Assembly (NCBI RefSeq): GCF_014197265.1
Contig: NZ_JACIFH010000001.1
Coordinates: 2,480,001-2,544,000 of the forward strand
Origin: Microbacterium invictum
GTDB lineage: Bacteria; Actinomycetota; Actinomycetes; Actinomycetales; Microbacteriaceae
Length of the DNA: 64,000 nt
Direction: 5' to 3'
Within the stretch, counting starts at the first letter, position 1. Every line of letters begins with the position of its first letter. The notes beneath the pieces were generated by a model. That model saw only the letters and a program-made list of their open reading frames with translations, ran no database searches and was not told the DNA's origin. The position numbers were made by a program, and so were the translations under genes. Positions 25,649 to 33,602 of this stretch are shown here, one piece after another.

Positions 25649-26697
25649 CGTCCGGCCTCCTTCACGTTCTTCTTCGCGGCTTTGGCCTGCTCTCGCCGTT
25701 GCTGTTTCGAGGTCTCGGAGCGCAGGCCTTCATCGCGCACGAGGTTGCGGGTGATCAGGAGGTTTATCAAGCCGATCCCGAGGATGATGATGAACAGGAT
25801 CCAGGCCATCGCCGCGGCACGGCCGAAGTTCCACTGCCCCCAACCGATGTCGTACAGATACAGGGTGATCGTCAGCCATTGCTGACCTGCGCCGCCGCGG
25901 CCGAACTGGTCGAACATGCGCGGTTCGTCGAAGATCTGCAGGCCACCGATGGTGGAGGTGATGATGACGAAGATCAGAGTGGGCTTCAGGGAGGGCAGCG
26001 TGATGCTGAAGAACTGGCGGATGGGGCCGGCGCCGTCGACGGTCGCGGCCTCGTAGAAGTCACGGTTCACGGCCTGCATGGCTGCGAGGAGGATCAGGGC
26101 GTTGTAGCCCATCCAGCGGTAGTTGACCATGGTCGCGATCGCGACGTGACTCCAGAACGGCTCGACGTGCCACGGGACGGGGCCGAGGCCGACGACGCTG
26201 AGCCAGCTGTTGATGAGGCCGGACTGGTCGGCGAACATGGCGTTGAAGATGAGGCCGACGGCGACGGGGGCGACGACGAACGGGATGAGCACGCTCATCC
26301 GCCAGAACGTCTTCGCACGGATGTTGCGGTCGAGCACCGCGGCGATGAAGATCGCGAGGATCAGCTGCGGGATGCTCGACAGCAGGAAGATGCTGAAGGT
26401 GTTGCGCAGGGCTGTCCAGAAGTGGGGCTGCGTCAGGATCCAGACGTACTGATCGAAGCCGATGAACTCGCCGGAGTTGCGGACCAGGTCCCAGTCCATG
26501 AACGAGATGACGGCCGTGTACGCGATGGGGAACAGCCCGACGACCGCGAACATGATGAAGAACGGCGAGATGTACAGGTAGGGCGAGATCTTGAGGTCCC
26601 AGCGGCTGAGCCTCTGGGAGAACGAGAGCACCCGAGGGGGCCGGCCGTCCGGCGTCGCGGAGCTGCGCTCCCCGCGTCGCGTATCAGTCAGAGTCAC
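25645..26697 (-). CDS. cebF: ABC sugar transporter permease (MalF/CebF type)
   Basis: 350 residues with six main helices. The EAA motif reads FYEAATVDGAGPIRQFFSITLP. The N-terminus is basic and the C-terminal tail is rich in Lys/Arg/Glu (SETSKQQRREQAKAAKKN), a cytoplasmic extension. It is separated from the binding-protein gene by 79 bp containing a strong hairpin, and overlaps the next permease by 4 bp. Confidence 0.88.
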   Translation of the reverse strand: MTLTDTRRGERSSATPDGRPPRVLSFSQRLSRWDLKISPYLYISPFFIMFAVVGLFPIAYTAVISFMDWDLVRNSGEFIGFDQYVWILTQPHFWTALRNTFSIFLLSSIPQLILAIFIAAVLDRNIRAKTFWRMSVLIPFVVAPVAVGLIFNAMFADQSGLINSWLSVVGLGPVPWHVEPFWSHVAIATMVNYRWMGYNALILLAAMQAVNRDFYEAATVDGAGPIRQFFSITLPSLKPTLIFVIITSTIGGLQIFDEPRMFDQFGRGGAGQQWLTITLYLYDIGWGQWNFGRAAAMAWILFIIILGIGLINLLITRNLVRDEGLRSETSKQQRREQAKAAKKNVKEAGR

Positions 26698-26729
26698 GAT
26701 CGTCCTTCGAAGATGAGAGAGGGTGGGAT

Positions 26730-26766
26730 GCCGGGGGCGCGGCGTTCGGGACGCCGCACCCCCGGC
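26730..26766. other. Strong hairpin between binding-protein and permease genes
   Basis: Arms at 26730-26745 and 26751-26766 form a 16-position stem with one C-A mismatch and a 5-nt loop, starting about 10 bp after the binding-protein stop. No U-run follows, so it looks like an mRNA stabiliser or partial attenuator that keeps binding-protein mRNA in excess, as known for other ABC operons. Confidence 0.7.
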
Positions 26767-26776
26767 AGGGATCAGC

Positions 26777-28042
26777 TCAGAAAGCCGAAACCTCGGTCAC
26801 CCAGGTGTTCCAGGCAGTCTCCTTGTCCTCGAGGCCGTCGAAGACGCGGGTCACCGCGTTCTGCAGGGCGTCGTGGAACTGGAAGTACTGCGGTCCCTTG
26901 AAGGTGCTGACGGTGATCGCGTTGGCACGGTCGATGCCGATCTGGCCGCTGGGCGCGTCATTGAAGAACTCGTTGACGTAGCCGGTCAGGTCGGCGCTCT
27001 CCTGCGCCTCGGGCTGGCTCGGGAAGGTGCCGGCGTTGTTGAACGCCTTGATCTGCGTCTCGGGCGAGGTGAGCCAGTCGGCGAGCTGCTGGGCAGCCTC
27101 GACGTTGGCGCCGTTCTCCGGAACGACCAGGTACGAACCGCCCCAGTTGCCGCCGCCCTCGGGGAAGGCGTTGGCGATGTCCCAGCCGGTCACGTCCGGG
27201 GCCTCACCGGCGATGATGCCGTGCATCCACGGCGGGCACAGCATGGCGGCGAACTCGCCACCGGCCATCGATGCGTACCAGTCTTCGCTCCACTGACCGG
27301 CGTACGCCGAGATCGGCACAGCGCGGTCGACGACGGTGTCGTAGGCGGCGCGGATGTCGGGGTTCTCGGTGGCGACGATGGTGCCGTCGGGCTCTTCGTA
27401 CGCGATGTCGAGCTGGTTGACCAGGCCCTGGAGGACCGAGTTGGCCGAGTCGATGAACGGCGTGCCCGTGGCCTCGACGTACGAGTCGGCGACGTCGAAG
27501 AACGCGTCCCAGGTCGGGAACAGCTCAGCGACCTCTTCACGGTCGGTGGGCAGGCCCGCGGCCTCGAACAGGTCGGCGCGGTAGCAGACGGCCTGCGGTC
27601 CGATGTCGGTGCCGTACGCGACCAGGTTGCCGTCGGCGTCGGTGGCCGCGGTCTCCTTCCAGTCGAGCCAGCGACCCTTCAGATCGTCGGGTACCGGCGC
27701 GAGCAGGTCGGAGTACTGCATCATCTCGGTGAACCAGTCGACCTCGACCGCCTCGACGTCGGCGAGGCCGGTCTTGCCCAGCTTCTGGAAGAAGTTCGCG
27801 CGGGCGTCGTTCGACGTGGCCGCCTTGTTGTGGACGACCTTGATGCCGGTCTCCGCCGTGAACTCCGCGAGGAGGTCGTCGGTGTAGCCGAAGTCGTTGA
27901 ACGTCGCGATGGTGAGAGTCGTCTCGCCCTCGGTCTCGTCACCGGGGTCTTCGCCGCCTCCGGAACATCCGGCGAGGACGATCGCTGAGGTGGTCGCGAC
28001 GCCGGCGATGAGGCCGATGCGGCGCAGTGCGCGTGATTTCAC
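26777..28042 (-). CDS. cebE: ABC sugar-binding lipoprotein (CebE-like)
   Basis: 421 residues. A signal peptide ends in VLAGCSGGG (lipobox LAGC, Cys about residue 26), so the mature protein is lipid-anchored outside the membrane. The body is an extracellular solute-binding protein family 1 domain with TTLTIATFNDFGYTDDLL early on. It captures oligosaccharide for the two permeases downstream. The GTG start at 28042 has an AAAGGAG site. It is the first gene of the operon, directly behind the operator-laden promoter at 28101-28170. Confidence 0.88.
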   Translation of the reverse strand: MKSRALRRIGLIAGVATTSAIVLAGCSGGGEDPGDETEGETTLTIATFNDFGYTDDLLAEFTAETGIKVVHNKAATSNDARANFFQKLGKTGLADVEAVEVDWFTEMMQYSDLLAPVPDDLKGRWLDWKETAATDADGNLVAYGTDIGPQAVCYRADLFEAAGLPTDREEVAELFPTWDAFFDVADSYVEATGTPFIDSANSVLQGLVNQLDIAYEEPDGTIVATENPDIRAAYDTVVDRAVPISAYAGQWSEDWYASMAGGEFAAMLCPPWMHGIIAGEAPDVTGWDIANAFPEGGGNWGGSYLVVPENGANVEAAQQLADWLTSPETQIKAFNNAGTFPSQPEAQESADLTGYVNEFFNDAPSGQIGIDRANAITVSTFKGPQYFQFHDALQNAVTRVFDGLEDKETAWNTWVTEVSAF

Positions 28043-28100
28043 GTGTCACTCCTTTGTGGTCTGGTCTTGCTGGTGCGTGGATCGCTCCGGTCGGGTGCCA

Positions 28101-28170
28101 TGAGAGCGCTCTCACCGGACATCCCCGACGCTATGGGATCGCTCCCACGGATGTCAAGGGAGCGCTCCCA
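28101..28170 (-). promoter_or_regulatory. Promoter of the cebEFG-bglC-cebR operon with three CebR-type operators
   Basis: On the minus strand a perfect -35 TTGACA (28152-28157) and -10 TAGCGT (28128-28133) are 18 bp apart. Operator 1 (28157-28170) is 13/14 identical to the CebR box TGGGAGCGCTCCCA and touches the -35. Operator 2 (28134-28147, also 13/14) fills the spacer. Operator 3 (28101-28114, TGAGAGCGCTCTCA, a perfect palindrome) lies just after the expected start point. Repression should block polymerase binding directly. Confidence 0.85.
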
Positions 28171-28213
28171 TGAATATTGTCACGGTTCGATCACAGCAAT
28201 GATCCCGGCGCCG

Positions 28214-28219
28214 TAGACT
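28214..28219 (+). promoter_or_regulatory. -10 box of the purSQ promoter
   Basis: TAGACT lies 42 bp before the purS start, predicting a leader of about 36 nt. The purL gene has the same box TAGACTGG with an almost identical leader length, suggesting co-regulation. It is only 44 bp from the divergent ceb operator 1. Confidence 0.55.
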
Positions 28220-28261
28220 GGACGTGCATCCCCCATTTCCCGCGATTTCACGGAGCCTCGA

Positions 28262-28503
28262 ATGCCCACCATCGTCGTCGACGTCATGCCCAAGGCCGAG
28301 TTGCTCGACCCGCAGGGAAAGGCCGTCGCCGGCGCCCTGACCCGGCTCGGGCACGAGGGCTTCGCCGCTGTCCGCATCGGCAAGCGCTTCGAGCTGACCG
28401 TCGACGCCGCCGATGAGGCCACGCTCGCCACGGTCCGGCAGATCGCGGCCGAGATCCTCTCGAACTCGGTGATCGAGGACGTGGTCGGCATCGAGGTCGT
28501 CGA

Positions 28504-28507
<4 letters not shown>
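28262..28507 (+). CDS. purS: Phosphoribosylformylglycinamidine synthase subunit PurS
   Basis: 81 residues, the standard PurS size. It begins with [20 protein letters not shown] and carries the [13 protein letters not shown] segment. PurS bridges PurQ and PurL in the FGAM synthase complex. A CACGGAG ribosome site precedes the ATG. Its stop overlaps purQ by 4 bp (GTGA). The partner purL lies 18 kb away, at 46.3 kb. Confidence 0.95.
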
Positions 28508-29211
<704 letters not shown>

Positions 29212-29242
29212 CGACCCCGGCATCCACTCGTCGACGGAGTCG

Positions 29243-29674
29243 TCAGACCGTGCCAGCCGGCGGCCAGACGCCGATGATCACCGACATCACCACGACGAGC
29301 ACGAGCTCGTGCGAGATGTTCAGGATGGTCAGCTGACTGGGGCGCCCCTCGAACACGTCGTGCGTGATGAAGCGGCCCGCGGTGAACCCGGCCCACAGGG
29401 TCAGCCCGGTCACGATCGCCGAGGAGAAGTATCCACCGCCGTAGAAGTGCCAGGCGATGGCGACCGACCCGGCCAGCACCCACGCGAGCAGGAATGCCAG
29501 CGCGGTCGAGACCATCAGCGGCAGCATCGCCTCGGTGAAAGTCGCCGGGTCGCGCACGCCGGCGAGCTTCTTCCACCTCTCGCCGAAGACCTTCGGCATG
29601 TACCAGACCGATCCGATCACCATGGCGGCCACCGTCGCCACCAGCACGGCCCAGTAGTTGATCTCGGGGATCAT
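29243..29674 (-). CDS. DUF1761-family membrane protein
   Basis: 143 residues with four membrane helices. It starts INYWAVLVATVAAMVIGSVWY, the usual DUF1761 opening, with WYMPKVFGERW after helix 1. The function of the family is unknown. It is convergent with purQ and divergent from the 2-hydroxyacid dehydrogenase gene. Confidence 0.85.
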   Translation of the reverse strand: MIPEINYWAVLVATVAAMVIGSVWYMPKVFGERWKKLAGVRDPATFTEAMLPLMVSTALAFLLAWVLAGSVAIAWHFYGGGYFSSAIVTGLTLWAGFTAGRFITHDVFEGRPSQLTILNISHELVLVVVMSVIIGVWPPAGTV

Positions 29675-29739
29675 CCTCGCCTCCCTACGTCGCCCTCGAC
29701 GCTACTCCTCCCGCCGGACGGGCACGGTAGCGTCGAGGC

Positions 29740-30651
29740 ATGAGTGTCGTCACCGTCAGCGTCCCCACCGAACGTCTCGCCGCCGATGTCGGCCCGATCG
29801 ACGGCGCCGAGATCGTGGTGTGGACGATGAAAGGGGCGCCGCCGCGCCCCGAGTTCGACATGGTCGTGCCGCCGTATCTGACGCTGTCGAGCGCGCTGCC
29901 ACGGCTGGCCGAGGTCACGACCCGGGTCGTCCAGAGCCAGTCGATCGGCTACGAGGGCGTCGCGGCGCAGCTGCCCCGCGGTGTCGTGTTCGCCAACGCG
30001 GCGACCGTGCACGAGACCTCGACGGCCGAGCTGGCGCTCGCACTGACGCTGGCCGCACAGCGTCGGATCCCGGCCTTCGTGCGGGCGCAGGCTGCCGGCA
30101 GCTGGGCGCCCGAGTTCGCCTCCAGCCTCGCGGATCGGCGGGTGCTGCTGCTCGGCTACGGCGGTGTCGGCTCGGCCGTCGCGGCGCGCCTCGCGGCGTT
30201 CCAGGTCGAGCTCACGGTGGTCGCCTCCCACGCACGCGATGACGGCGGCATCCACATTCACGGCGTCGATGAGCTCCCCGAGCTGCTGCCGCGCGCCGAG
30301 ATCGTGATCGTGACGCTGCCGGGCGGTCCCGAGACCCACCACATCGTGGACGAGGCGTTCCTGACGGCCCTGCCCGACGACGCCCTCGTGGTCAATGTGG
30401 GGCGCGGCCCGCTGATCGACACCGAGGCGCTGCTGGCTCAGGGTGGACGCATCCGCGCGGCGCTGGATGTCACCGACCCCGAACCGCTGCCTTCGGGCCA
30501 CCCGCTGTGGACCGCGCCGGGCGTGCTGATCTCACCGCACGTCGGCGGTGCCTCGACGGCCATGCAGCCGCGGATCGCGGGCCTGGTGCGACGCCAGATC
30601 GGTCACCTGCTCGCGGGCGAAGAGCCCGAGAACGTGGTGATCCGGACCTGA
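29740..30651 (+). CDS. D-isomer-specific 2-hydroxyacid dehydrogenase
   Basis: 303 residues. The NAD-binding motif is GYGGVGSA (139-146); the catalytic set is R222 (NVGRG), E248 (DVTDPEPLP) and H267 (ISPHVGG). It reduces a 2-oxoacid or oxidises the D-hydroxyacid; the substrate is unknown. The N-terminal domain is short and somewhat unusual. A TAGCGT box 6 nt before the ATG predicts a leaderless mRNA. It ends beside the tandem-repeat block at 30664. Confidence 0.9.
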   Translation: MSVVTVSVPTERLAADVGPIDGAEIVVWTMKGAPPRPEFDMVVPPYLTLSSALPRLAEVTTRVVQSQSIGYEGVAAQLPRGVVFANAATVHETSTAELALALTLAAQRRIPAFVRAQAAGSWAPEFASSLADRRVLLLGYGGVGSAVAARLAAFQVELTVVASHARDDGGIHIHGVDELPELLPRAEIVIVTLPGGPETHHIVDEAFLTALPDDALVVNVGRGPLIDTEALLAQGGRIRAALDVTDPEPLPSGHPLWTAPGVLISPHVGGASTAMQPRIAGLVRRQIGHLLAGEEPENVVIRT

Positions 30652-30663
30652 GCGCGGGGCGGT

Positions 30664-31108
30664 GCCGGGCCCAGGCGGCGCCGGGCTCAGGCGGCGCCGG
30701 GCTCAGTTGGCGCTTGCGCCGGAAACCCCACAGCATTCCCCACCTACGCGCCAACTCTGGAATGGCGTGCCGGGCTCAGTTGGCGCTTGCGCCGGAAACC
30801 CCACAGCATTCCCCACTTCAGCGCCAACTCTAGAATGGGACGCCGGGCTCAGTTGGCGCCTACGCCGGAAACCCCACAGCATTCCCCACTTCAGCGCCAA
30901 CTCTAGAATGGGACGCCGGGCTCAGTTGGCGCCTACGCCGGAAACCCCACAGCATTCCCCACCTACGCGCCAACTCTGGAATGGCGTGGCGGGCTCAGTT
31001 GGCGCTTGCGCCGGGAACCACTGCATGATTCCGCGCGCCCGCGCCAACTTTGGCCGTGCGCCGACTTGGGGACAGCGCCGACCTTGGCAGCGCGCCAGAT
31101 TTGGCGCC
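30664..31108. repeat. Composite tandem-repeat block (16-bp, 73-bp and 17-bp units)
   Basis: Two 16-bp units (30664, 30680) grade into four 73-bp units (30696, 30769, 30842, 30915) and a degenerate fifth (30988-31060), overlapping 17-bp units at 31041, 31058, 31075 and 31092. Each 73-bp unit contains AGTTGGCGC and its inverse GCGCCAACT around a constant CCGGAAACCCCACAGCATTC core. The segments between cores come in two variants, ordered A-B-B-A. The unit is not a multiple of 3 and lies between convergent genes, so it is non-coding. Function is unknown; terminator, recombination or protein-binding roles are possible. Confidence 0.9.
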
Positions 31109-31137
31109 GCCCGCGGCACGACCTCTGGTGAGCTGGC

Positions 31138-32988
31138 CTACAGCCCCTCGGCGACCGTCGCGGCTACGGTGAGCCAGGCGTCGCGCGACTCGGGGGACAG
31201 CGCCTCGAAGTCGATCGGACCGCCGTCGACCAGCGCGGGGTCGAACGGGACGTGCACGACCGCCGACGTCACCTGCGCGAAGTGGCGCTCGAGACGCTCG
31301 GCGAGCTTGCGGTCGGGGCGGGCCGACGGCGCCGCCAGGATGGTGACGGCCTCGTCGATCTTGCGGTCGAAGCCCTTCTCGCGCAGGCCGTCGAGTAGCC
31401 AGGCGGCGGACGCGGCGGTGTCTTCGCGGACGGTCGACACGATCACGAGCTGGTCGGCCGCGGCGACGGCTGCGACCCAGTTCGAGGCGCGCATGTTGTT
31501 GCCGGTGTCGACGATCAGCAGTCGGTAGTAGCGCGACAGCACACCGTGCAGACGCTCGAATGCGGCGGCATCGATGGTGGAGGATGCCGCGGCATCCTCA
31601 TCCGAGGCCAGCACGTCGAACCGGGCGTCGACCTGCGTGCGGACGTACGTGTCGAGCGCCGACAGGGTGGCGTCGGTCGAACCCGCGAAGCGGTCGAGGT
31701 CTTCGAGCAGATCGACTGCGGTGCGGTGGTGGGGCGCGTGCTGCGCACGCCAGCCGAGCGTGCCGCGGGTCTCGTTGTTGTCCCATGCGAGCGTGGCGCC
31801 GCCGCGCTGGGTGCCGAACGTCGCGGCGAGCAGCAACGTGCTGGTGGTCTTGTGCGCGCCGCCCTTGGGGTTGAGCACGACGATCGTCCGCGGTGCGTCC
31901 AGGCGACGCTGCACGGCGCGCTCACGGTCGAGGCGCGACCGTTCGGCCTTGCCGGGCTGCGGTGAGATGGCGCCGCCGGTCATGCGGCGGACCGCACCCT
32001 GCCAGCCCTCGGTGGCGCGCGGCTTCGCGTGCGCACCGCGCGAGCTCAGCAGGTCCTCCACGGTCGGCGTCACGCGCTGGGTCGGGTCGCGCCGGACGCC
32101 GTCGCTGCGCAGCGGCCCGGCGGTGGCCGGGGTCGGGGCCGCCGACGATGCGGTCGGCGCAGCAGCCGGTGCCGGCGTGGAGGCGGTTGCCGGCGCGGAT
32201 GCGGTGGATGCCGGTTCCGCGGCGGGCGCGGACGCGGTGGATGCCGGTTCCGCGGCGGGCGCGGACGCCTCGACGGCGGGGAGCGCCGTCGAGGCAGGCT
32301 CCGCGGCGACGGGCAAAGGAGTGGCTGCGGGCGTCGGCATCCCGGCGGTGCCCGGTGACGGTGCGGCGACGGACGCGGTCGGTGCGGCGAGGGGCCTAGT
32401 GATATCGGCGACCGAAATGGCCGTCGTGACCGGCTCCGCGGCGACGGACGCGGTCGGTGCGGCGACGGACCCGGGGATCTCGGCTACCGGAATGGCCGTC
32501 GTGACCGGCTCCGCAGTAGACGCGGGCTCGCGCGCGAACGCCGGTGCCGGCGCCGGCGCCTCCGTGGCGGGCTCCAGCTCGCGCACAAGAGCCGGTGTCG
32601 GCGCCGCGGCGGCCGACTCAGCCATAGCCGGCGCAGGCGCGAACGCCGGGACACCCGAGAGCAGCCCGGTGGGTGCGGGGTCGGCGGGCGGCTGCGGGCC
32701 GGCGACCGCGGCATCCCCCTCTTCTCCCTCACGCGCGGCGAGCGAGGTCGCCTCGATGAAGGTGCCGTCGGGGTGCACGATGAGCGGCCAGCGCGCCGAA
32801 CCCTCGATGACCGTCGCGGTCACGGGCTCGCCGGTCGAGGCGGCGATCAGACGCACCGACTCGACGATGCGGCGACGCAGGCCCTCGCTCGTCGACGCGA
32901 AGACCTCGTCGACGTCACGGCCGACCTGGATCTCGGCGACCGTGGTCGACGTGATGCGGACGATCGGTTCGGACATGGTGGTATCCAC
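31138..32988 (-). CDS. MinD/ParA-type ATPase with a long Ala/Pro-rich N-terminal extension
   Basis: 616 residues. An N-terminal conserved segment (1-90) is followed by a low-complexity Ala/Pro/Thr region (about 95-295) with internal repeats such as EPVTTAI and EPASTASAPA. A basic linker leads to a SIMIBI ATPase (about 365-616) with deviant Walker A NPKGGAHKTTS (K375, K380) and LLIVDTGNNMRAS as the Walker B region. Such ATPases position chromosomes, cell-division or secretion components. The GTG at 32988 has a GAAGGG site. It sits 24 bp after apt, in one transcript. ESX/EspI-like or polar-positioning roles are possible; no partner gene is present to decide. Confidence 0.8.
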   Translation of the reverse strand: MDTTMSEPIVRITSTTVAEIQVGRDVDEVFASTSEGLRRRIVESVRLIAASTGEPVTATVIEGSARWPLIVHPDGTFIEATSLAAREGEEGDAAVAGPQPPADPAPTGLLSGVPAFAPAPAMAESAAAAPTPALVRELEPATEAPAPAPAFAREPASTAEPVTTAIPVAEIPGSVAAPTASVAAEPVTTAISVADITRPLAAPTASVAAPSPGTAGMPTPAATPLPVAAEPASTALPAVEASAPAAEPASTASAPAAEPASTASAPATASTPAPAAAPTASSAAPTPATAGPLRSDGVRRDPTQRVTPTVEDLLSSRGAHAKPRATEGWQGAVRRMTGGAISPQPGKAERSRLDRERAVQRRLDAPRTIVVLNPKGGAHKTTSTLLLAATFGTQRGGATLAWDNNETRGTLGWRAQHAPHHRTAVDLLEDLDRFAGSTDATLSALDTYVRTQVDARFDVLASDEDAAASSTIDAAAFERLHGVLSRYYRLLIVDTGNNMRASNWVAAVAAADQLVIVSTVREDTAASAAWLLDGLREKGFDRKIDEAVTILAAPSARPDRKLAERLERHFAQVTSAVVHVPFDPALVDGGPIDFEALSPESRDAWLTVAATVAEGL

Positions 32989-33012
32989 AGCGGACCCTTC
33001 TTTCAGACCAGT

Positions 33013-33537
33013 TCAGACCTGGAATACGGCGTGCACGTCATCGCCGCACACGGCGCGGCCGTTGAGCTCAGCCAGTTCCATCAGCACGGCGACGCCGGCG
33101 GTCGCGTAGCCGAGCGTGCCCAGCAGCTGGCGCCCGGCGAGCAGGGTGCCGCCGGTGGCCAGCACGTCGTCGACCAGCAGCACGCGGCTGCCGGCAGGCA
33201 GGTCGTCGGCCATCTCGATCGTCGCCTGCCCGTATTCGAGGTCGTAGGAGACGGATGCCGCGGGCCGGGGCAGCTTGCCCGCTTTGCGGATCGGGACCGT
33301 GCCCACTCCGGCGGCGACGGCGACCGCACCGGCGAGCACGAATCCGCGCGCCTCGACGCCGGCGACCACGTCAAACGTTCCGGAGAACGGGGCGATCATC
33401 GCGTCGATGACGGCGCGCATAGCAGCGGCATCCGCCAGCAGCGGCGTGATGTCGCGGAACAGGATGCCCGGCTCCGGAAAGTCCGGAATCGTCGCGATCA
33501 GCGATTCGGCGCGGGTCAGAGAGGCTTCGGGGGGCAC
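33013..33537 (-). CDS. apt: Adenine phosphoribosyltransferase
   Basis: 174 residues. The PRPP-binding signature is VLLVDDVLATGGT; the FPEPGILFRDITPLL segment is typical of Apt. It converts adenine and PRPP to AMP. The GTG at 33537 follows a TACGCT box (33544-33549, minus strand) by 6 nt, giving a leaderless start and the usual length; an upstream in-frame ATG would add 14 unconserved residues across that promoter. It is followed by the MinD-like gene and is divergent from the GH13 gene. Confidence 0.93.
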   Translation of the reverse strand: MPPEASLTRAESLIATIPDFPEPGILFRDITPLLADAAAMRAVIDAMIAPFSGTFDVVAGVEARGFVLAGAVAVAAGVGTVPIRKAGKLPRPAASVSYDLEYGQATIEMADDLPAGSRVLLVDDVLATGGTLLAGRQLLGTLGYATAGVAVLMELAELNGRAVCGDDVHAVFQV

Positions 33538-33573
33538 TCGGCAAGCGTACGCGGTTCCGCCTGGGAACAGAGT

Positions 33574-33595
33574 GCGCAAGCGCTTGCGCTACGCT
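33574..33595 (+). promoter_or_regulatory. LacI-type operator directly abutting the -10 box of the GH13 alpha-glucosidase gene
   Basis: The perfect 16-bp palindrome GCGCAAGCGCTTGCGC (33574-33589) is followed immediately by the -10 box TACGCT (33590-33595), 7 nt before the ATG at 33603. It has the CG centre and symmetry of LacI-family operators. The LacI gene downstream of the glucosidase is the likely binder, giving an autoregulated operon. Confidence 0.8.
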
Positions 33596-33602
33596 GTTCC
33601 GC

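Noticed and set aside
30696..31060. A CRISPR array
   Set aside because: Units are contiguous, nearly identical along their whole length, without unique spacers of constant size; no cas genes are present.
30662..31528. A repetitive protein encoded across the tandem repeats
   Set aside because: The 73-bp unit is not a multiple of 3, so the frame changes at every copy, and the frame then runs antisense into the MinD-like gene.
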